DNA of 64,000 bases, taken from contig CAJTPV010000013.1 in the NCBI GenBank assembly GCA_910578505.1, positions 13,016-77,015 on the forward strand, given 5' to 3'. A program made the translations under genes and the position numbers. Positions within the stretch are counted from its first letter, which is position 1. Each line of letters starts with the position of its first letter. Below are positions 60,816-64,000 of the stretch, in pieces. The notes beneath the pieces are model-generated. The model had not been told where the DNA came from. It was given only the letters and a program-made list of their open reading frames with translations, and ran no database searches. This DNA is from an uncultured Oscillospiraceae bacterium. GTDB lineage: Bacteria; Bacillota; Clostridia; Oscillospirales; Oscillospiraceae.

Positions 60816-61733
60816 ATGGCTTTTACAGCTGCTGATGTGAAAAACCTGCGCGAGATGACCGGCGTAGGAATGATGGATTGCAAGAAGGCCCTGGCCGCTT
60901 CCGACGGCGACATGGACAAGGCGGTGGAGTATCTGCGGGAGAAGGGTCTGGCTGCTTCCGCCAAGAAGGCCGGCCGTATCGCGGCTGAGGGTATGGCTTA
61001 TGCCGCTGTGATTGACGGCGTGGGCGTTGTTGTGGAAGTGAATGCGGAGACGGACTTCGTGGGCAAGAACGAGAAGTTTGTGGACTTCGTCAAGGGCGTG
61101 GCCAACACGGTGGCCAAGGAAGCGCCGGTGGACCTGGATGCGCTGATGAGCTGCAAGTTTGACGGCGGCAATCAGACCGTCACCGAGCAGCAGCAGGAGA
61201 TGGTTTTGGTTATCGGCGAGAACATCAAGGTGCGCCGCTTTGCCCGCTATGCGGATGGTGTTTCTGTTCCCTATATCCACGCCGGCGGCAAGATCGGTGT
61301 GCTGGTAAATCTGGCTGTGGAGGGCGAGGCCTCCGCCCAGGTGCTGGAGATGGGTAAGGATCTGGCGATGCAGATTGCCGCGCTGAATCCCCGCTTCTGG
61401 GATAAGGAACAGGTGACGGAGGATGTTCTGGCCGAAGAGAAGAAGATCATGCTGGCCCAGATGGATAACGACCCGAAGATGTCCAATAAGCCCGCACAGG
61501 TAAAGGAGAAGATCGTTGCCGGTAAGATTGATAAGTTTTACGCGGAAAATTGCCTGCTGCAGCAGGATTTCGTGAAGGACAACAGCATGACCGTGGAGCA
61601 GTATATGGCGTCCGTGGCCAAGGCCGCCGGTGTGAAGGTTACCCTGCGCGGCGCGACCCGGTTCGAGAAGGGCGAGGGGATCGAGAAGAAGCAGGAGGAT
61701 TTCGCCGCGGAAATCGCTTCTATGATTAAGTAA
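60816..61733 (+). CDS. tsf: Elongation factor Ts
   Basis: A 305-residue nucleotide-exchange factor for EF-Tu. N-terminal TAADVKNLREMTGVGMMDCKKAL, the EVNAETDFVGKNEKF core motif, and the coiled-coil and C-terminal modules are present. GGAGG precedes the ATG. Confidence 0.97.
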   Translation: MAFTAADVKNLREMTGVGMMDCKKALAASDGDMDKAVEYLREKGLAASAKKAGRIAAEGMAYAAVIDGVGVVVEVNAETDFVGKNEKFVDFVKGVANTVAKEAPVDLDALMSCKFDGGNQTVTEQQQEMVLVIGENIKVRRFARYADGVSVPYIHAGGKIGVLVNLAVEGEASAQVLEMGKDLAMQIAALNPRFWDKEQVTEDVLAEEKKIMLAQMDNDPKMSNKPAQVKEKIVAGKIDKFYAENCLLQQDFVKDNSMTVEQYMASVAKAAGVKVTLRGATRFEKGEGIEKKQEDFAAEIASMIK

Positions 61734-61791
61734 AGTGGTTGTGAACGTCTTTTCTAAGACGCGCATAAAATCTCTTGAATAATGACACCCG

Positions 61792-61828
61792 AAAGGGCTG
61801 TAGCAATTCGTTGCTGCGGCCCTTTTTT
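61792..61828 (+). terminator. Intrinsic terminator of rpsB-tsf
   Basis: AAAGGGC.G.AGCAA pairs with TTGCT.C.GCCCTTT around a TTCG loop, followed by TTT. Confidence 0.85.
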
Positions 61829-61833
61829 GGGCT

Positions 61834-62089
61834 CTTCGGTAGAATGTGTGGGTGGCAGATTTGCTGAAAATCAGCCATAGCAATGGTTTTCAGGCATTTG
61901 GAGTGGTACACAAAAAAGGGCTGAAAATAGCACCGTGTCACAAGCCAGTCAAGGCACCGGCTTTGCCTCGCCTGCGGCGGCCTTGACAGCCTTGCGCCAC
62001 AGTGCTTGCAGGTAGTCAAGAGGGGCTTGCGCCCCTCTCTGGCAGATGCTGCCCATATCTGATTTTCCTACCCACACATTCTACCGAAG
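61834..62089. mobile_element. 256-base element with 20-base perfect terminal inverted repeats
   Basis: CTTCGGTAGAATGTGTGGGT at 61834-61853 is the exact reverse complement of 62070-62089. The inside has no convincing gene; a 97-codon minus-strand frame (MTTCKHCGARLSRPP...) is probably fortuitous. It is flanked by the rpsB-tsf terminator and a gene broken by a frameshift. I infer a non-autonomous mobile or interspersed repeat. No clear target-site duplication was found. Confidence 0.6.
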
Positions 62090-62217
62090 CCTCCTTTTTT
62101 GTACCCTTTTTTCCACCCCATCATCCCCCTGGCCCCGCCCTGTTTTTCTCCCTTTCAGGGGGGATTTCTACGCAGAAACATCACCAAAATGACAACCAAA
62201 ACGAGAAGGAGCAGTGA

Positions 62218-62947
62218 ATGGATATTCGAAAATTAGCGGAAGAGGGTCAAGTGGAAGAAATCAAGCGGCAGCTGATGGACTTGGATTCTAAGTTCCGATT
62301 CAAGTGCCGGAAATGCGGCAAATGCTGTAGGCATCAGCACACGATTCTTTTCACACCCAGAGACATCTTCAACATCGCCCGAAAGTTGCAAACAACGACA
62401 GGAGAGGTTATTGACAGATACGCAGAAGCCTACATCGGCAGCGCATCCAAAATTCCCCTCGTCCACATGGTTCCTCGCGGCAAAAATGAGGTCTGTCCCT
62501 TCCTTGTGGATGGACTCTGCTCCATTCATGACTGCAAGCCGACTGCCTGCGCTCTGTTTCCGTTGGGTCGGGTGGCCGTCAATAAAACGGCGTTGGAAGG
62601 AGGTTCGGAGAACAATAATCCTGAAATTGAGCTTGAAATCAAGTACATGCTCAATGATACCCGATTGCGGTTCAAGAAAGCGAGTCAATACTGTACGAGA
62701 ATGGCTCGCACGGTTTGAGATTCCAGAGCATGACGAATTCTTTCTGCTCTGGAGCGAACTGACCATCAAGCTCCATGCGGCGATTTTAGAACTGGAAAAA
62801 CAGCATGTATCCGAAGAGACAATGAATCTGTTTTGGATCGCAGTCTTTGGTGCGCTGTATCTATCCTATGACACATCCGAAGAGTTCTTTCCCCAGTTTC
62901 AACGGGCAGCCGAGGAATTGTCTACGCTGTGCCGAGAAATCATTTAG
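62218..62947 (+). pseudogene. YkgJ-family cysteine-cluster protein, frameshifted
   Basis: The first frame (62218-62718, 166 residues) has CRKCGKCCRHQHTILFTP, VCPFLVDGLCSIH and CKPTACALFPLGR, the iron-sulphur-type cysteine cluster of the YkgJ family. It then reads into unrelated residues and stops. The missing C-terminal half continues in the +2 frame from about 62663 (DCGSRKRVNTVREWLARF to REII). One extra base near ACCC at 62659-62662 would explain this. It may be a decayed gene or a sequencing error; +1 recoding is less likely. AAGGAG precedes the start. Confidence 0.65.
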
Positions 62948-62994
62948 GCTGCAAAGCTGCTTCCGGACATCGATGCTACATGATGAGGTGAAAG

Positions 62995-63384
62995 ATGGAA
63001 AAGCTTGGTCAGAAGACGCGGAGCATCAATTTCTATAGCGAAAAAAACGGGGGAATGGTATGCCTGCACTCCCGCCATGCCAGAGACTATGCCAAGTACC
63101 TTGAAGCGCAGCCTTGGGTGGAGCGATATGAAGCAGGTACGCCGTTATCGCAGGAGCTATACGCACATATAAGTCCAGTCAGGATCAGAAGCGCCTATTT
63201 TCAGGTTCCCTGGGTGTCGGACTTCCTGATCCACTTCGCAGATGGAAGGACGGGCGTCCGTGAACTGGTCACTGCTGGCGGCCTGCGTAGGAAGAATATT
63301 GTTGAAAAGCTGGAATTCTCACGAAGATATTGGGCAGCTACAGATGTTGATGAGTGGAAAGTTGTGCTGCTGCCTGAAGTCTGA
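62995..63384 (+). CDS. TnsA-like transposon endonuclease, short form
   Basis: A 129-residue protein resembling the N-terminal nuclease domain of TnsA (Tn7-type transposition): HARDYAKYLEAQPWVERYE, then VSDFLIHFADGRTGVREL with the catalytic Asp, and EKLEFSRRYW...WKVVLL near the end. The usual E-x-K after the Asp reads RELV, so activity is uncertain. TnsA proteins are usually 220-280 residues, so the C-terminal domain is missing. GAGGTGAAAG precedes the ATG. The region is AT-richer than the chromosome, and further transposition genes may lie beyond the window. Confidence 0.5.
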   Translation: MEKLGQKTRSINFYSEKNGGMVCLHSRHARDYAKYLEAQPWVERYEAGTPLSQELYAHISPVRIRSAYFQVPWVSDFLIHFADGRTGVRELVTAGGLRRKNIVEKLEFSRRYWAATDVDEWKVVLLPEV

Positions 63385-63952
63385 CAGTGCTATTCGGTAA
63401 ATTCAGATGGAGGGTAAAAAATTCGGTATACCTCCCGAGACACCTGATTTTGCAAGGGTTTCAGAGCTTGGTTTCTCCTATATATTTATAGATAGGATGC
63501 TTCGAGAAAGACATTTCGGGCCGACAAGGAAGAGTGGTCACCCTAAAGTGAGAAGCAATCTCCTACTGCCAACTTTTCCGGAAAAATCATTTGGCATAAA
63601 AACCAGGGCAACTCTTTCCTGCCGGCTGACGGCGCTTGCGCCGTACTGAAACCCACAGCAAAAAGCCATCGTCATAAATTCCACTATATATACTTAGGAA
63701 ATTTTCAAAACCTTACTTGAATTTTTTCTGGGCATTTTCAGTGATTTTAGAAGAATATCGAAAAAATATAGAATAAATTTTGCGAAATTTTTCAATGCCG
63801 TTGCAAATAATGTATGGTTTTGCAGCTATCATATGGTTTTCCGCATTTGGAGGCCGGCAAAGCAATTGTAGCGGCTGAAACAGAATAGTTCTTCCCTGCC
63901 AGCTGCATAGGTGCAGCGTACTACAAACTCATGACAGGGACAGTGAAAATAC
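63385..63952. other. AT-rich intergenic stretch without a supported gene
   Basis: Contains one open frame at 63407-63649 with no ribosome site and no recognisable features. Two TATGGTTTT copies occur at 63813 and 63832. I see no terminator or clear promoter. It may hold an end or regulatory region of a mobile element. Confidence 0.4.
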
Positions 63953-64000
63953 ATGAAATTCCCCATGTATCAGAAAGAAACCAGAGACAAAAAGTACCAG
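63953..64000 (+). CDS. Possible start of a gene running off the window
   Basis: ATG followed by 15 open codons (MKFPMYQKETRDKKYQ) to the window end. An alternative ATG at 63931 in another frame is also open. The ribosome site is weak (AGGGAC about 17 bases upstream). Too short to identify. Confidence 0.2.
   Translation, partial: MKFPMYQKETRDKKYQ

Noticed and set aside
61726..62019. 97-codon minus-strand frame starting MTTCKHCGARL
   Set aside because: It runs through the terminator and the repeat element and ends inside tsf; the one CxxC is likely chance.
63407..63649. 80-codon open frame after the TnsA-like gene
   Set aside because: No ribosome-binding site, atypical composition and no recognisable motif.

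Overview
The window comes from the chromosome of a GC-rich, spore-forming member of the Clostridia, most likely Oscillospiraceae-like (Oscillibacter, Flavonifractor or a relative). The evidence is spoIVB and sigG, the Firmicutes-type gene orders mraZ-rsmH-ftsL-pbp-murE-mraY-ftsW-murG-murA-ftsQ-ftsZ and yloU-fakA, meso-diaminopimelate-type MurE, S-layer (SLH) proteins, and sigma-A promoters with exact 17-base spacers. The genus is an inference.

Left part (1-24 kb). An Hsp70/J-protein pair faces a small membrane protein, followed by a rhomboid-like membrane protein, an ArsC/Spx-like protein and a sirtuin. A hybrid histidine kinase, an orphan solute-binding lipoprotein and a radical SAM enzyme form one transcription unit. 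On the minus strand are a 4.2-kb gene for a leucine-rich-repeat/lipase/SLH protein whose middle is AT-rich, a DUF1538 transporter followed by a tandem P-II-like protein, and a slipin-rtcB RNA-repair operon. The slipin-rtcB operon is preceded by about 400 bases of strongly structured sequence containing a tRNA-like module. yloU-fakA follows.

Middle (24-43 kb). rsmD-coaD-coiled-coil gene, a strong terminator, then the division and cell wall (dcw) cluster. The dcw cluster starts at a sigma-A promoter followed by three MraZ boxes. It carries two closely similar PASTA penicillin-binding proteins; 37-base inverted repeats bracket the second. It lacks murC, murD, murF and ftsA and contains an inserted acetyltransferase gene. 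ftsZ has its own promoter and is followed by a RelB-YoeB toxin-antitoxin pair.

Right part (43-64 kb). spoIVB, an rRNA methyltransferase, larB-larC (nickel-pincer cofactor synthesis) with a Uma2 nuclease, a 919-residue SLH protein, a CBS-type pyrophosphatase, a leucine-rich-repeat stalk protein, two unrecognised genes, an AT-rich regulator gene and a palindromic repeat element. Then a macrodomain hydrolase, glutaminyl-tRNA synthetase, sigG behind a sigma-F-like promoter, a YlmC-type sporulation protein, and rpsB-tsf. The last 2 kb is AT-richer and looks mobile: an element with 20-base terminal inverted repeats, a frameshifted cysteine-cluster gene and a TnsA-like nuclease gene.

The most notable candidate for an undescribed system is the structured, tRNA-like leader of the slipin-rtcB operon. 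Next are the fused DUF1538 transporter with its double P-II protein, and the J-protein with four repeated aromatic-Asp-Tyr motifs. No rRNA operon, complete canonical tRNA or CRISPR array was seen.
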